From the NCBI RefSeq assembly GCF_036697405.1, contig NZ_JBAHWA010000002.1:186001-250000 (forward strand): a DNA stretch of 64,000 bases, read 5' to 3'. Below, in pieces: positions 1 through 8,600 of this stretch. Each line of letters starts with the position of its first letter. The first letter of the stretch is position 1. Below the pieces are notes generated by a model. The model had not been told where the DNA came from, searched no databases, and saw nothing but the letters and a program-made list of their open reading frames with translations. The position numbers and the translations under genes are program-made. The stretch is from Lysobacter sp036697405 (GTDB taxonomy: Bacteria > Pseudomonadota > Gammaproteobacteria > Xanthomonadales > Xanthomonadaceae).

Positions 1-90
1 GTGCGCGCGGCGATCGCGCGCGCGATGCCCATGGTCGCCGGTTTCGACACGGGCACCACCACCCGGCCGGTGGGCGGGCACGGCCTCTAG
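1..90 (+). CDS. C-terminal fragment of an unidentified protein
   Basis: An open frame enters from the left edge in frame 1 and stops at TAG 88-90, giving 29 residues ending in RPVGGHGL. The tail is Ala/Arg-rich and then Gly/Thr-rich. It is too short to assign to a family. It lies convergent to the minus-strand GFA-type gene that ends 17 bases further on. Its reality as a gene end is inferred only from the open frame and the spacing to the next gene. Confidence 0.35.
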   Translation: MRAAIARAMPMVAGFDTGTTTRPVGGHGL

Positions 91-106
91 GGCCGCGCCG
101 CCGCGA

Positions 107-475
107 TCACCACAGATTCTTGCCGTCGATCACGGACGCCGGCACCGCGTCGAGGTCGAAATCGTCCAGCAGGCGGGCGTTGATGCTGATCTTGGGGTGC
201 TCGAAGTCGGGTTTGAAATCCACCCAGCTGGGGCTTTCGCCGTAGGTGGTGCAGCCGCAGGTGGCGCAGAAGTGGTGGGCGATCATGCCGGTGTTCCAGC
301 GGTAGGTGGCCACGTCTTCCAGCGGCGTGAGCAGGCGGAACTGCTCGGGCGTGTAGTAGGCCCACAGCCCGCCGCGCTTGCTGCAGTACGAACAGGTGCA
401 GCGGGTGACCTCGGTGGGGGCTTCGGTCACTTCGAATCGGGTCTTGCCGCAGTGGCAGCTGCCTTGCAGGGTCAT
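107..475 (-). CDS. GFA-family zinc protein (CENP-V/GFA domain)
   Basis: This 122-residue protein belongs to the glutathione-dependent formaldehyde-activating (GFA/CENP-V) family, small zinc proteins of mostly unknown substrate. The cysteine pattern is complete: SCHCG near the N-terminus, a CTCSYC cluster around residues 30-37, and FCATCGC in the second half. Start ATG 473-475 is chosen because GAGGA lies just upstream and the protein then begins MTLQGSCHCG, the normal family start. The open frame continues upstream but without family sequence. Formaldehyde activity is not established for most members, so the name is a domain call. Confidence 0.88.
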   Translation of the reverse strand: MTLQGSCHCGKTRFEVTEAPTEVTRCTCSYCSKRGGLWAYYTPEQFRLLTPLEDVATYRWNTGMIAHHFCATCGCTTYGESPSWVDFKPDFEHPKISINARLLDDFDLDAVPASVIDGKNLW

Positions 476-627
476 CGGGATATCCTCGGTGGGCCTGGGC
501 GCATGATCGCCCAGGACGGCGTCAATTCCTGTCAGCAGCGGCCGCGCATCGCTGCGTTGCGCGGCCCGGCGTTGCAAGCGCGGGGCAGGGCGCCAACACT
601 GCCGGTACACGTCAACTGGAGCGAGCG

Positions 628-1533
628 ATGGAACTGGGTATGGTCGGGCTGGGCCGGATGGGCGCGAACATGGCCGAGCGCCTGGTGCGCGGCGGGCATG
701 CGGTAACGGGCTACGACCCCGGTGCGGCCGCGCGCGAGCAGGCGGCGGCGCGTGGGATCGCCGCGGCGGCCTCGCTGGAAGCGTTGGTGGCGGCCCTGCC
801 GGCGCCGCGCGCGGTCTGGCTGATGGTGCCGGCCGGGCAGATCGTCGACGAGACCCTGGCCCGGCTTTTGCCGCTGCTGGCGCCCGGCGACAGCGTGATC
901 GACGGCGGCAACTCCAACTACAAGGACACGATGCGGCGCGCGGCGATGCTGGCCGAGCACGGCCTGCACTACGTCGACTCCGGCACCAGCGGCGGCATCT
1001 GGGGCCTGGCCGAGGGCTATAGCCTGATGATCGGCGGCGACGAGGACGCGGTGGAGCGCCTGCGCCCGATCTTCGAGACCCTGGCGCCGGCGCCGGACCG
1101 CGGTTGGGGCCGGGTCGGGCCCAGCGGCTCCGGGCATTTCACCAAGATGGTCCACAACGGCATCGAGTACGGCCTGATGCAGGCCTATGCCGAGGGTTTC
1201 GCGATCATGCAGCGCAAGCCCGGTTTCGACCTGGACCTGCACCAGATCGCGCAGATCTGGCGGCACGGCAGCGTGGTGCGCTCCTGGCTGCTGGACCTGG
1301 GCGCCGACGCGCTGGGCAAGAACCCGGCCCTGGACGGGATCGCGCCTTATGTGGAGGACTCCGGCGAGGGCCGCTGGACGGTGGCCGAGGCCATCGATCT
1401 GGACGTGGCGGCGCCGGTGATCACCGCCTCGCTGCTGGAGCGTCTGCGTTCGCGCGAAAGCGACTCATTCGCCGACAAGCTGCTGGCGGCGATGCGCAAC
1501 GAGTTCGGCGGCCACAAGATCAAGACTGGCTAA
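628..1533 (+). CDS. gnd: 6-phosphogluconate dehydrogenase, short (GntZ/YqeC-like) type
   Basis: Oxidative decarboxylation of 6-phosphogluconate to ribulose 5-phosphate in the cytoplasm. The N-terminus has the Rossmann dinucleotide loop GLGRMGANM, followed by the substrate-site signature DGGNSNYKD and a catalytic lysine in HFTKMVHNGIEYG. At 301 residues it matches the short class rather than the roughly 470-residue E. coli enzyme, and family members of this length are often NAD-preferring; that preference is inferred here. ATG 628 follows GGAG. No other pentose phosphate gene is adjacent. Confidence 0.93.
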   Translation: MELGMVGLGRMGANMAERLVRGGHAVTGYDPGAAAREQAAARGIAAAASLEALVAALPAPRAVWLMVPAGQIVDETLARLLPLLAPGDSVIDGGNSNYKDTMRRAAMLAEHGLHYVDSGTSGGIWGLAEGYSLMIGGDEDAVERLRPIFETLAPAPDRGWGRVGPSGSGHFTKMVHNGIEYGLMQAYAEGFAIMQRKPGFDLDLHQIAQIWRHGSVVRSWLLDLGADALGKNPALDGIAPYVEDSGEGRWTVAEAIDLDVAAPVITASLLERLRSRESDSFADKLLAAMRNEFGGHKIKTG

Positions 1534-1616
1534 CGGCACCCCCAGAAAGTTACCTCTGGCACCTCGCCGCGGCGGCGACGCCGGCGCAAAGTGCGCCTGA
1601 ATCCAGGAGCGCCGCC

Positions 1617-2150
1617 ATGCAAATGACCCTGCCCGCAGTGACTCCGGTCCTCGCCACCGCGGGGATCGGCTGGTTTTACTACCGTCGCATCCGCAGCCAG
1701 TTCGGCCGACAGGCCTACCGGCCGACACGCGCGCTGGTGCGCCTGGCGATTCTGGGCGTGGCCATGCTGGCGCTGATCTACGGCGCGGTCATGCTGCCGC
1801 ATGTGTGGCCGGGCGTGCTCGCGGGCAGTCTGATCGGCGCCGCCATCGGCGTGTTCGCGCTGCGCCATACCCGTGTCGAGCCGTGCATGAAGGCGGCCTA
1901 CTACACGCCCAATCCCTGGATCGGCGGCGCGCTGTCCCTGCTGCTGATCGGGCGCCTGGCCTGGCGCTGGGCCGGCGGCGCATTCTCCGGCGGCATGCCG
2001 ATGAGCCAGACCAGCCCGCTGACGATGGCGATCGCCGCGATGCTGGTCGGCTATTACCTGGTCTACGGCATCGGTCTGCGTCGGCAGATCCGGCGTCCCG
2101 CGGCAAGCGCCGCGCGCTCGGACGAAGCGGCTGCGAACACCGTCGACTGA
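1617..2150 (+). CDS. Small integral membrane protein (CcdC/DUF1453-like)
   Basis: A 177-residue protein starting at ATG 1617 behind AGGAG. It has about four to five hydrophobic segments, an N-terminal YYRRIRSQFGRQ stretch after the first helix, and a short charged tail. The pattern of a basic loop after the first membrane segment, then repeated Gly/Ala-rich helices, resembles the CcdC/DUF1453 family. I regard that only as a possible relationship. Function is unknown. It is separated from gnd by 83 bases and followed by a gap before the amidase gene, so operon membership is unclear. Confidence 0.7.
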   Translation: MQMTLPAVTPVLATAGIGWFYYRRIRSQFGRQAYRPTRALVRLAILGVAMLALIYGAVMLPHVWPGVLAGSLIGAAIGVFALRHTRVEPCMKAAYYTPNPWIGGALSLLLIGRLAWRWAGGAFSGGMPMSQTSPLTMAIAAMLVGYYLVYGIGLRRQIRRPAASAARSDEAAANTVD

Positions 2151-2321
2151 GGCTGGCGGCGCAGGGTGGCGGCCTCCGGTACCGTGGCCGGCCGCGTCCT
2201 GGCCGAAGGCCGCGACAGGCTGGCGCCGAAGGCCGCCATGGCCGTGAATCCGATGCGCCGGCTCGCCTGTACGCGGGCGTCGTGCGACGATCCGACTGCG
2301 TTGCGAACCAAGGAGCGATAG

Positions 2322-3134
2322 GTGCAGTCGGTCCCCGATCCTGAAAACGTCGTGCGCGCGCGGGCTGTGAACGCGCTGCGCGTGTGCTGGCTGGGCTTGC
2401 TGATCGCCGGCCTCGGTGCCTGCGCGAGCGCGCCGCCGCGCAATCCGCTGGCCGAATGGCACGGCTCGCCCAACTACGGCCCGCGCCGGGCCCAGTTGAT
2501 CGTGCTGCACCACACCGAGATGGACAGCGCCGAGGGCGCCTTGCGCGTGCTCCGCGCGGGCGACCCGGAGCGCCGGGTCAGCGCGCATTACCTGATCGGC
2601 GCCGACGGCCGCCTGTACCAACTGGTGTCGGAGCAGGACCGCGCCTGGCATGCCGGCGCCGCCAGCTGGGGCGGGATCGAGGACCTCAACTCGGCCTCGA
2701 TCGGCATCGAGTTGGACAACGACGGCAGCGCGCCCTTCGCCGAAGCGCAGATCCAGACCCTGCTGCGCTTGCTGCGCGACATCAGCCAGCGCCTGTCGAT
2801 CCCGCCGCAATTGGTGATCGGCCACGGCGACATCGCCCCCACCCGCAAGCACGACCCCAGCGCGCTGTTTCCCTGGTCGCGCCTGGCGCAGGCCGGCTTC
2901 GGCCTGTGGCCGCGCGCCGAACGCGTAGCGCCGCCGCCGGGTTTCGACCGCTGGGCCGCGCTGCGCACGATCGGCTACGACCTGCGCGATCCCGCCGCGG
3001 CGCAACGCGCCTTCCATCGCCACTACCGCGGCCAGGACAGCGATGGTTGGCTGGAAGGCGACGACGAGATCTTGTTCGATCTGCAGCAGCAGTTGATGGC
3101 CTTGCCGGTGGGAACAGCTGCTACGCCGCCTTGA
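2322..3134 (+). CDS. amiD: AmiD-like N-acetylmuramoyl-L-alanine amidase, lipoprotein
   Basis: Amidase_2 family enzyme that cleaves the N-acetylmuramoyl-L-alanine bond of peptidoglycan fragments. The N-terminal hydrophobic segment ends in the lipobox LGAC, indicating an outer-membrane lipoprotein like E. coli AmiD (276 residues; this is 270). Zinc-site motifs are visible: LIVLHHTE, GHGDIAP and KHDP, with the internal NSASIGIELDN signature. The C-terminal 70 residues (IGYDL, AFHRHYRGQ) resemble the peptidoglycan-binding domain of AmiD. The start is GTG 2322, supported by AGGAG eight bases upstream. It is probably a cell-wall recycling or remodelling enzyme. Confidence 0.9.
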   Translation: MQSVPDPENVVRARAVNALRVCWLGLLIAGLGACASAPPRNPLAEWHGSPNYGPRRAQLIVLHHTEMDSAEGALRVLRAGDPERRVSAHYLIGADGRLYQLVSEQDRAWHAGAASWGGIEDLNSASIGIELDNDGSAPFAEAQIQTLLRLLRDISQRLSIPPQLVIGHGDIAPTRKHDPSALFPWSRLAQAGFGLWPRAERVAPPPGFDRWAALRTIGYDLRDPAAAQRAFHRHYRGQDSDGWLEGDDEILFDLQQQLMALPVGTAATPP

Positions 3135-3155
3135 TCTTGCGCCGGGCGACGGCGC

Positions 3156-3932
3156 TTATTCGATGTGCGCCGCGAACCCCACCCGCTCGGGTGCGACCTC
3201 CGGCTTCAGGGTCAGCGCCGGAATCTCGTATTCGCCTGCGTTTTGGCGACGGAACGCGATCGGCGCGGTGGTCGACAGGGCATCCAGCCGTTGGCCCAGC
3301 GCATCGCGTACCGCCGAGAACCGGGCTTCGTCCATGCGGCTGGTGCGATAGACCACGAACGGCGGCAGCACCTCGAAGCCCGGGTAGTGCAGGACGCCGT
3401 GCTGGATCGGAAACAGCAGATCGTCGATCGGGCCGTTGACGCCGCGCGGGCCGTAGTGGGATTCCCAGCCGCCGGCGGTGACCACCAGCATCGCGCGCTT
3501 GCCCGCCAGGGTGCCTTCGCCGTAGCGGTCGCCCCAGCGCGCATCGGAATGCTCGCCCACGCCGTAGCCGAATCCGTAGGCGTAAACGCGATCGACCCAG
3601 CCCTTGAGGATCGCCGGCATCGTGAACCACCACAGCGGAAACTGCAGGATCACCGTGTCCGCCCAGCGCAGCTTGTCCTGTTCCAGCGCGATGTCGGCGC
3701 TCTGGCGGCCGCTGTCGAACGCTCGCTTGGAATCGAGCACCGGATGGAAGGGCGCGTCGGCGGGCCGATCCAGATGGTCGCTGCCGTCCAGCACCGCTTT
3801 CCAGTTCATCGCATACAGGTCAGAGACCCGGACGCTGTGGCCGGCGGCCTGCAGCCGCTCGATCGTGTAGTCCCTGAGCGCGCCGTTCAAGGACCGCGGC
3901 TCGGGATGGGCGTAGACGAGCAGGACGTTCAT
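3156..3932 (-). CDS. NAD(P)H:quinone oxidoreductase, flavodoxin-like fold
   Basis: A 258-residue FMN/FAD flavoprotein of the NQO1/KefF/MdaB superfamily. It opens with the phosphate-binding strand-loop MNVLLVYAHPEPRSLN and has the family segment LQFPLWWFTMPAILKGWVDR around residues 95-115, followed by GFGYG. It would reduce quinones or other electrophiles in the cytoplasm. It is divergently transcribed from a LysR-type gene over an 84-base intergenic region, the usual arrangement in which the regulator controls its neighbour; that regulatory link is inference. Confidence 0.88.
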   Translation of the reverse strand: MNVLLVYAHPEPRSLNGALRDYTIERLQAAGHSVRVSDLYAMNWKAVLDGSDHLDRPADAPFHPVLDSKRAFDSGRQSADIALEQDKLRWADTVILQFPLWWFTMPAILKGWVDRVYAYGFGYGVGEHSDARWGDRYGEGTLAGKRAMLVVTAGGWESHYGPRGVNGPIDDLLFPIQHGVLHYPGFEVLPPFVVYRTSRMDEARFSAVRDALGQRLDALSTTAPIAFRRQNAGEYEIPALTLKPEVAPERVGFAAHIE

Positions 3933-3983
3933 GCGGGATCTCGGAAAGGGGATGCGCGCAGGCTAGGCGGCGCCAAGGTATAT

Positions 3984-4000
3984 TGGAAATGAATTCTCCA
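3984..4000. promoter_or_regulatory. Candidate LysR operator between quinone reductase and regulator
   Basis: TGGA (3984-3987) and TCCA (3997-4000) form an inverted repeat with a 9-base AT-rich spacer, flanked by ATAT-like sequence on both sides. This is the only AT-rich patch in the divergent intergenic region and fits the loose T-N11-A form of LysR-family sites. The assignment is inferred from position and symmetry. Confidence 0.4.
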
Positions 4001-4016
4001 TATCGCAGGTATGTCG

Positions 4017-4910
4017 ATGAATAATCTTCGACGGCTGGACCTCAACCTGCTGGTCACCCTGGATGCCTTGCTCGCCGAGCACAACGTGACCCGCGCGGCG
4101 CAGCGCCTGAATTTCTCCCAGCCTTCGGTCAGCGTGCACCTGGCCAAGCTGCGCGAGATCTTCGGCGATCCGTTGCTGCTGCCCGGGCCGCGCGGCATGC
4201 GCCCGACCGCGCGCGCCGAAGCCCTGCGCGAACCTTTGCGGCTGGCTCTGGAGGCGGTCGAGCGCGCGGTGTCGCCGCAGGGCCCGTTCGATCCCGCCCG
4301 GGCGCAGCAAACCTGGCGCGTGGCCTCGGCCGACTACGGCGAGTCGGCGGTGCTGCTGCCGGCCCTGGCCGGCCTGCGCGCGCTGGCGCCGGCCTGCCGT
4401 CTGGCGGTGCTGCAGATGCAGCCTTCGCGCGTGGCCAAGCAGGCCGAACAGGGCGAGATCGATCTGGCACTGCACACCACCCAGGGCGCCCCCGAGGGCT
4501 TGCGGCGGCGCGCCTTGTTCACCGAGCGCTACGTGCTGGTGGGGCGCGCCGGTCATCCGCGTTTGAAGCGCCGCCCAACCCTGGCGCAGTTCTGCGCGCT
4601 GGAGCACGTGATCGTGTCGCCGGACGGCGGCGGGTTTCACGGCGTCACCGACGAAGCGCTGGCGCCATTGGGTCTGTCGCGCCGGGTCGTGCTGTCGGTA
4701 CCGCACTTCCTGTTCGTGAAGTCGGTCGTGGCCAGCACAGACCTGGTCGCGCTGCTGCCCGAGCGACTGGTGCGCGACGCGCCCGCGCTGCGCGTGGTCG
4801 AGCCGCCTGTGGAACTGCCGGGCTACGAGATGTCCATGCTGTGGCACGAACGCTCGCACCGCGATCCCGCCCAGCGCTGGCTGCGCGATCGCATCGCCGC
4901 CTCGGTCTGA
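4017..4910 (+). CDS. LysR-family transcriptional regulator
   Basis: A 297-residue LysR-type regulator. Residues 1-60 form the winged helix-turn-helix (RRLDLNLLVTLDALL, then the recognition segment QPSVSVHLAKLREIFGDPLL), followed by the substrate-binding domain. The sequence resembles the NodD/LinR-like subgroup. Two in-frame ATGs exist, at 4011 and 4017. I chose 4017 because the only Shine-Dalgarno-like AGG (4007-4009) is 7 bases from it but only one base from 4011. It is divergent from the quinone reductase gene, which it probably regulates. Confidence 0.92.
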   Translation: MNNLRRLDLNLLVTLDALLAEHNVTRAAQRLNFSQPSVSVHLAKLREIFGDPLLLPGPRGMRPTARAEALREPLRLALEAVERAVSPQGPFDPARAQQTWRVASADYGESAVLLPALAGLRALAPACRLAVLQMQPSRVAKQAEQGEIDLALHTTQGAPEGLRRRALFTERYVLVGRAGHPRLKRRPTLAQFCALEHVIVSPDGGGFHGVTDEALAPLGLSRRVVLSVPHFLFVKSVVASTDLVALLPERLVRDAPALRVVEPPVELPGYEMSMLWHERSHRDPAQRWLRDRIAASV

Positions 4911-4918
4911 GGCGCAAC

Positions 4919-5023
4919 CGTAGGATGCGGTGAGCCGAAGGCGAACACATCATCGCCATGCGCCGCGCTTGGTGCCCGTGCGGTCGCTACCGCAACCACG
5001 ACCAATGCGGCGCACCGCATGAC
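4919..5023. repeat. Dispersed intergenic repeat with terminal inverted ends
   Basis: The stretch starts with ATGCGGTG (4925-4932) and ends with its inverse CACCGCAT (5013-5020). The core GGATGCGGTGAGCC plus AAGGCGAAC reappears inverted at 44332-44360, and GATGCGGCGAGCC at 30304-30316. Together with the palindrome at 5182-5202 it makes up most of the 375-base gap between the LysR and MFS genes. It carries no coding sequence and looks like a member of a dispersed hairpin repeat family. Confidence 0.55.
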
Positions 5024-5181
5024 GCGCGACGAATTGGGATAGTGATTCCCACAACGCCGAATTTCCGCCAAAGCCATACGCGGTACGGGCTTGCGCCGAT
5101 TGATCCGTTGCTGGAACGCAGACGCGGCGCCGTTCGCGTTTATCGATGCATGCGTGTCGTCTAGATTGCAAAGCCCGCAGC

Positions 5182-5202
5182 GCGGATCGCAGCGCGATCC
5201 GC
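5182..5202. promoter_or_regulatory. Perfect 9-bp palindrome upstream of the MFS gene
   Basis: GCGGATCGC (5182-5190), spacer AGC, then GCGATCCGC (5194-5202) is a perfect inverted repeat 83 bases before the MFS start. No T-run follows, so a repressor operator is at least as likely as a terminator. No regulator for it is identifiable. Confidence 0.35.
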
Positions 5203-5285
5203 CACCACTCCCGCCATCGTCGCATAGCCCGCCTTCGTGGGTGGCGCTCGCGGCCGCGCCCCATTCGCAAGCTACGGAGCCCCAC

Positions 5286-6461
5286 GTGCTGCTCTTGCCC
5301 ATTCTGTTGCTGTCGGCCGCGGGCTTCACCGTGCTGACCACCGAATTCATCCTGGTCGGCCTGTTGCCGCCGCTGGCGCGCGATCTCGGCGTCAGCATTC
5401 CGCAGGCCGGCTTGCTGGTGACCTTGTTCGCTTTCGCGGTCGCCGCCAGCGGTCCCTTCCTGACCGCCTACTTCTCGCGCTTCGAGCGCAAACGCCTGTT
5501 CGTGATCGTGCTGCTGTTGTTCGGCTTGTCCAACCTGGCGGCGGCGCTGGCGCCGAACATCGGCGTGATGGCGCTCGCGCGGCTGATCCCGGCGCTGGGC
5601 GTGCCGGTGTTCTGGGCCCTGGCCAGCGAGACCGCGGTGGACCTGGTCGGGCAGGAGCGTGCAGGCCGCGCGATCTCGATCATCTCCTTCGGGGTGATCT
5701 GCGCCACCGTGCTCGGCGTTCCGATCGGCACCCTGGTGTCCGACGCCTACGGCTGGCGGGCGGCTTTCGGCGCGCTGGCGGCGGTCGCGTTCGGCAAGGC
5801 CGCACTGCTGTATTTCTTCCTGCCCTCGAGCCGGTTGGAGCGCGCGCATTCGCCGCTGGGCGAGCAGTTCCGCGTGCTGCGCGATCCGCTGCTGATCGGC
5901 CACGTGCTGCTGTCGACCCTGCTGTTCACCGGCATGTTCACCGCCTATACCTACCTGGCCGATCTGCTGGAGCGCCTGGCCGGTTTCGACGGCAGCTGGA
6001 TCGGCTGGACCCTGATGGCGTTCGGCGCGGTCGGCCTGATCGGCAACAGCATCGGCGGGCGTCTGGTCGACCGCAATCCGATCGGCGCCTCGCTGTTGTT
6101 CAGCGCGCCAATGGCGCTGGGCCTGCTGGCGGTGGTGCCGTCGATCGGTTCGACCTGGGGACTGGCGCTGGCGCTGACGGTCTGGGGCGTGACCCAGGCC
6201 GCCTTGTTCATCGTCAGCCACGTGCGGGTGATGAAGGCCGCGCCGGGCGCGTCCGCGTTCGCGGCCTCGTTGAACATCTCCGGCGCCAACCTCGGCATCG
6301 GCGTGGGCGCGCTGGTAGGCGGTCGCGTGATCGATGCGGTCGGCGTGGGCGCGCTGGGTTATGCGGCGGCGGCGATCGTGGCCGTCGCGATCGCCCTGTC
6401 GCTGTGGCTGGTGTCGGCGCAGGCGCGCGCGGCCGCGGCGGCCGCCGATTGCCCGGTCTGA
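5286..6461 (+). CDS. MFS transporter, DHA1-type exporter (AraJ/NepI-like)
   Basis: A 391-residue, 12-helix major facilitator protein of the sugar/nucleoside/drug efflux group (AraJ, NepI, YdhP relatives). Recognisable features are the first helix TTEFILVGLLPPLARDLGVS, the loop SRFERKRLF between helices 2 and 3, and a central basic region before helix 7. The open frame extends upstream to 5091, but the upstream residues are not membrane-like. GTG 5286 is preferred because GGAG sits 6 bases before it and the protein then has family length. The substrate cannot be predicted from sequence alone. Confidence 0.87.
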   Translation: MLLLPILLLSAAGFTVLTTEFILVGLLPPLARDLGVSIPQAGLLVTLFAFAVAASGPFLTAYFSRFERKRLFVIVLLLFGLSNLAAALAPNIGVMALARLIPALGVPVFWALASETAVDLVGQERAGRAISIISFGVICATVLGVPIGTLVSDAYGWRAAFGALAAVAFGKAALLYFFLPSSRLERAHSPLGEQFRVLRDPLLIGHVLLSTLLFTGMFTAYTYLADLLERLAGFDGSWIGWTLMAFGAVGLIGNSIGGRLVDRNPIGASLLFSAPMALGLLAVVPSIGSTWGLALALTVWGVTQAALFIVSHVRVMKAAPGASAFAASLNISGANLGIGVGALVGGRVIDAVGVGALGYAAAAIVAVAIALSLWLVSAQARAAAAAADCPV

Positions 6462-6641
6462 GCGAACTTGTCCGAGTTTGGCGGGATCGCGTCGCCGCGC
6501 CTGCGCGCAGGCGCGCTCACTTAGGATCGGACGGGCCGATGCGCACACACGCTTCGGCGCGGGCGACCGGGGACGCGCGCGCCCGCTTGGACACGAGACG
6601 GGCGCGACCGGTCGTCCGGCCTCTCAGCAGGCAAGGAAATC

Positions 6642-7142
6642 ATGCGCGTATTCCGTTTGAGTTTGACCCTGGCCGCGGCCCTGTGCGTCGCGCCCATCGC
6701 CCTGGCCCAGCAGGCGGCGCCGTTCGACGCCGCCGCGGTGCTGACGCAACAGCGCCAGATCCGCGGCGACATCGATGCCGGAAACGGCGTCTACGGCCGG
6801 CTTCCGGCCGATACCCGCCGCGAAGTCGCGTCCCGTCAGGACGCCTTGTTCGCGTTGCTGGACGGCCGCCGTTACGAAGACCTGGACGAGGCCCAGCGCG
6901 CCCAGGCCAGCGCGAACCTGGTCTGGATCGAGGCCGCGCCCAAGCAGGCCACCGAGGAGCGCGTGGTCTGCGAGCGCGTCAAATCCATGGGCAGCAACCG
7001 CGTCGAGCGCGTCTGCAGGACCGTCGCGCAACGCCAGGCCGATCGCGATTCCGGCCGTAGCCGGGCCGACAAGCAGGCGGTGGATCGCGCGCTGCAGCAG
7101 CGCAACGTCTGCGCCAACGCCACCTGCGGCGGCGCGCGCTGA
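6642..7142 (+). CDS. Secreted protein of unknown function
   Basis: A 166-residue protein with a clear signal peptide (MRVFRLSLTLAAALC, cleavage after IALAQ). The mature part is helical and charged, with repeated Gln/Arg-rich segments and four cysteines in two pairs: CERVKS plus RVCRT, then NVCANATCGG at the C-terminus. These suggest disulphide bonds in the periplasm. ATG 6642 follows AAGGAA. I do not recognise the family. It is followed within 25 bases by a terminator hairpin, so it is probably a single-gene unit. Confidence 0.72.
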   Translation: MRVFRLSLTLAAALCVAPIALAQQAAPFDAAAVLTQQRQIRGDIDAGNGVYGRLPADTRREVASRQDALFALLDGRRYEDLDEAQRAQASANLVWIEAAPKQATEERVVCERVKSMGSNRVERVCRTVAQRQADRDSGRSRADKQAVDRALQQRNVCANATCGGAR

Positions 7143-7165
7143 GATAGGCCCCACGACGGGAAGAG

Positions 7166-7190
7166 CCCCCGGCTTCGGCCGGGGTGTTTC
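7166..7190 (+). terminator. Rho-independent terminator after the secreted protein gene
   Basis: A 7-bp GC stem, CCCCGGC (7167-7173) with GCCGGGG (7178-7184), closes a TTCG tetraloop and is followed by TGTTTC. It lies between convergent genes. Confidence 0.7.
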
Positions 7191-7259
7191 CCGGGTGCGG
7201 CGATGCCGGCCTTGCCGACGTCGATGCCGGACCCGGGAACCGGCTCGCGTTCGCCGGGG

Positions 7260-8600
7260 TCAGGCCGCGCTGTCGGGTTTGCGTCGCAGCAGGTAGATCA
7301 ACGCACCGACCGCCAACGCGATCGCCGCCGCGATCAGGTTCTTCAGGCTCGCGCTGGCCAGCAACCCCAGCGACAGCAGGGTCGCCAGGATTGGAATCAG
7401 CGGCCCGCCGGGCAGCCGCAGCGCTTCGGCGCGGTCGCCGTGGCGGCGCCGCAGCACCAGCACCGAGACCGCGGTGCCCAGGTAGGTGCACAGGCGCGAC
7501 ACCACCGACAGCAGGGCCAGTTGCACGAACGAGCCCGACAGCGCCAACACCAGCGACACCGCGCCGATGCTGAGGATCGCGACCGCGGGCGTGCGGAAGC
7601 GCGGATGGATCGCGGCCAGCGCGCGCGGGCCGTAGCCGTCGGCGGCCAGCGCCAGCAGATAGCGCGGCGCCATCATCACCGTGTTGTTGTTGGTGCCCAG
7701 GATCGAGACGCTGGCGCCGACGGTCAGGATCAAGGCCAGCCACCAGCCGCCGAAACGCGCGGCGGCCTCGGCCAGCGGCGCCTTGGAAGCGGCCAGGCCC
7801 GGCAGAGTGCCCAGGGCGACCCACTGCACCGCGAAGTAGATCGCGGTGACCGAGGCGATCATGGTCAGCAGCGCGAACGGCACGTCGCGGCGCGGATTGC
7901 GATACTCGCCCGCCGCGGCGGGCAGGTTCTCGAAGCCGGCGTAGGCGAACAGCAGCAGCAAGGCCGCCTCGCCGAGGTTGCGCAAGGGGATCGCGTCGCC
8001 GGGCAGCGCGCCCGCGGTGTCGGCCAGCGCGGCATCGAAATGGCTGGCGCCGATCAGCACGAACAGGAACAGCGGCAGCAGCTTGGCGATCGCCAGCACC
8101 ACGCCGGCGCGCGCGGCGGTGCGCACGCCGACCAGGTTGATCGCCACCAGCAGCGCCAGCGAGCCGACCACCACCGCGACGCGTCCGGCGCCGGTGGCCG
8201 CGCCCGGCCAGAAGTGCGCGACCGCCTCGGCCAGGCCGTTGCTGAGCGCGGCCGCGGTGGCGATGCGGGTGAGCAGCAGCATCCAGCCGACCTCGAAGCC
8301 GATGAAGGAGCCGAACGCCTCGCGCGCATACAGATAGCCGCCGCCGGGCTGGTCGAAGTAGCTCGCGGCCTGGGCGTAGCACAGCACCAACAAGGCGACC
8401 GCGAAGCCGGCCAGCAACACCGCCCACAGGCTGGACGGGCCCAGCAGCGCGGCCGCGGTCGCCGGCAGCAGATAGATGCCGCTACCGACCACGTCGTTGA
8501 TCGACAGGCCCAGCAGCTGCCAGCGGCTGACCGCGCGCAGGGTCGAAGGGGCGGTGTCGGCGGAGCGCGCGCCGGTGCGATCGGACGAGGACGGTTCCAA
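7260..8600 (-). CDS. APC-superfamily amino acid permease
   Basis: A 446-residue, about 12-helix transporter of the amino acid-polyamine-organocation superfamily. The first membrane helix holds the family signature INDVVGSGIYLLPA, and helix 3 follows DQPGGGYLYAREAFG, typical of this family. The frame opens with TTG at 8600; no ATG or GTG precedes the first helix, and the Shine-Dalgarno is poor. The first 25 hydrophilic residues (Ser/Asp-rich) may therefore not all be translated. The substrate is probably an amino acid, not resolvable further. Confidence 0.87.
   Translation of the reverse strand: MEPSSSDRTGARSADTAPSTLRAVSRWQLLGLSINDVVGSGIYLLPATAAALLGPSSLWAVLLAGFAVALLVLCYAQAASYFDQPGGGYLYAREAFGSFIGFEVGWMLLLTRIATAAALSNGLAEAVAHFWPGAATGAGRVAVVVGSLALLVAINLVGVRTAARAGVVLAIAKLLPLFLFVLIGASHFDAALADTAGALPGDAIPLRNLGEAALLLLFAYAGFENLPAAAGEYRNPRRDVPFALLTMIASVTAIYFAVQWVALGTLPGLAASKAPLAEAAARFGGWWLALILTVGASVSILGTNNNTVMMAPRYLLALAADGYGPRALAAIHPRFRTPAVAILSIGAVSLVLALSGSFVQLALLSVVSRLCTYLGTAVSVLVLRRRHGDRAEALRLPGGPLIPILATLLSLGLLASASLKNLIAAAIALAVGALIYLLRRKPDSAA

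Noticed and set aside
4950..6548. 532-codon minus-strand frame over the MFS gene
   Set aside because: It has strongly Arg/Gln/His-biased composition typical of antisense high-GC frames; the plus strand encodes a normal 12-helix MFS protein.
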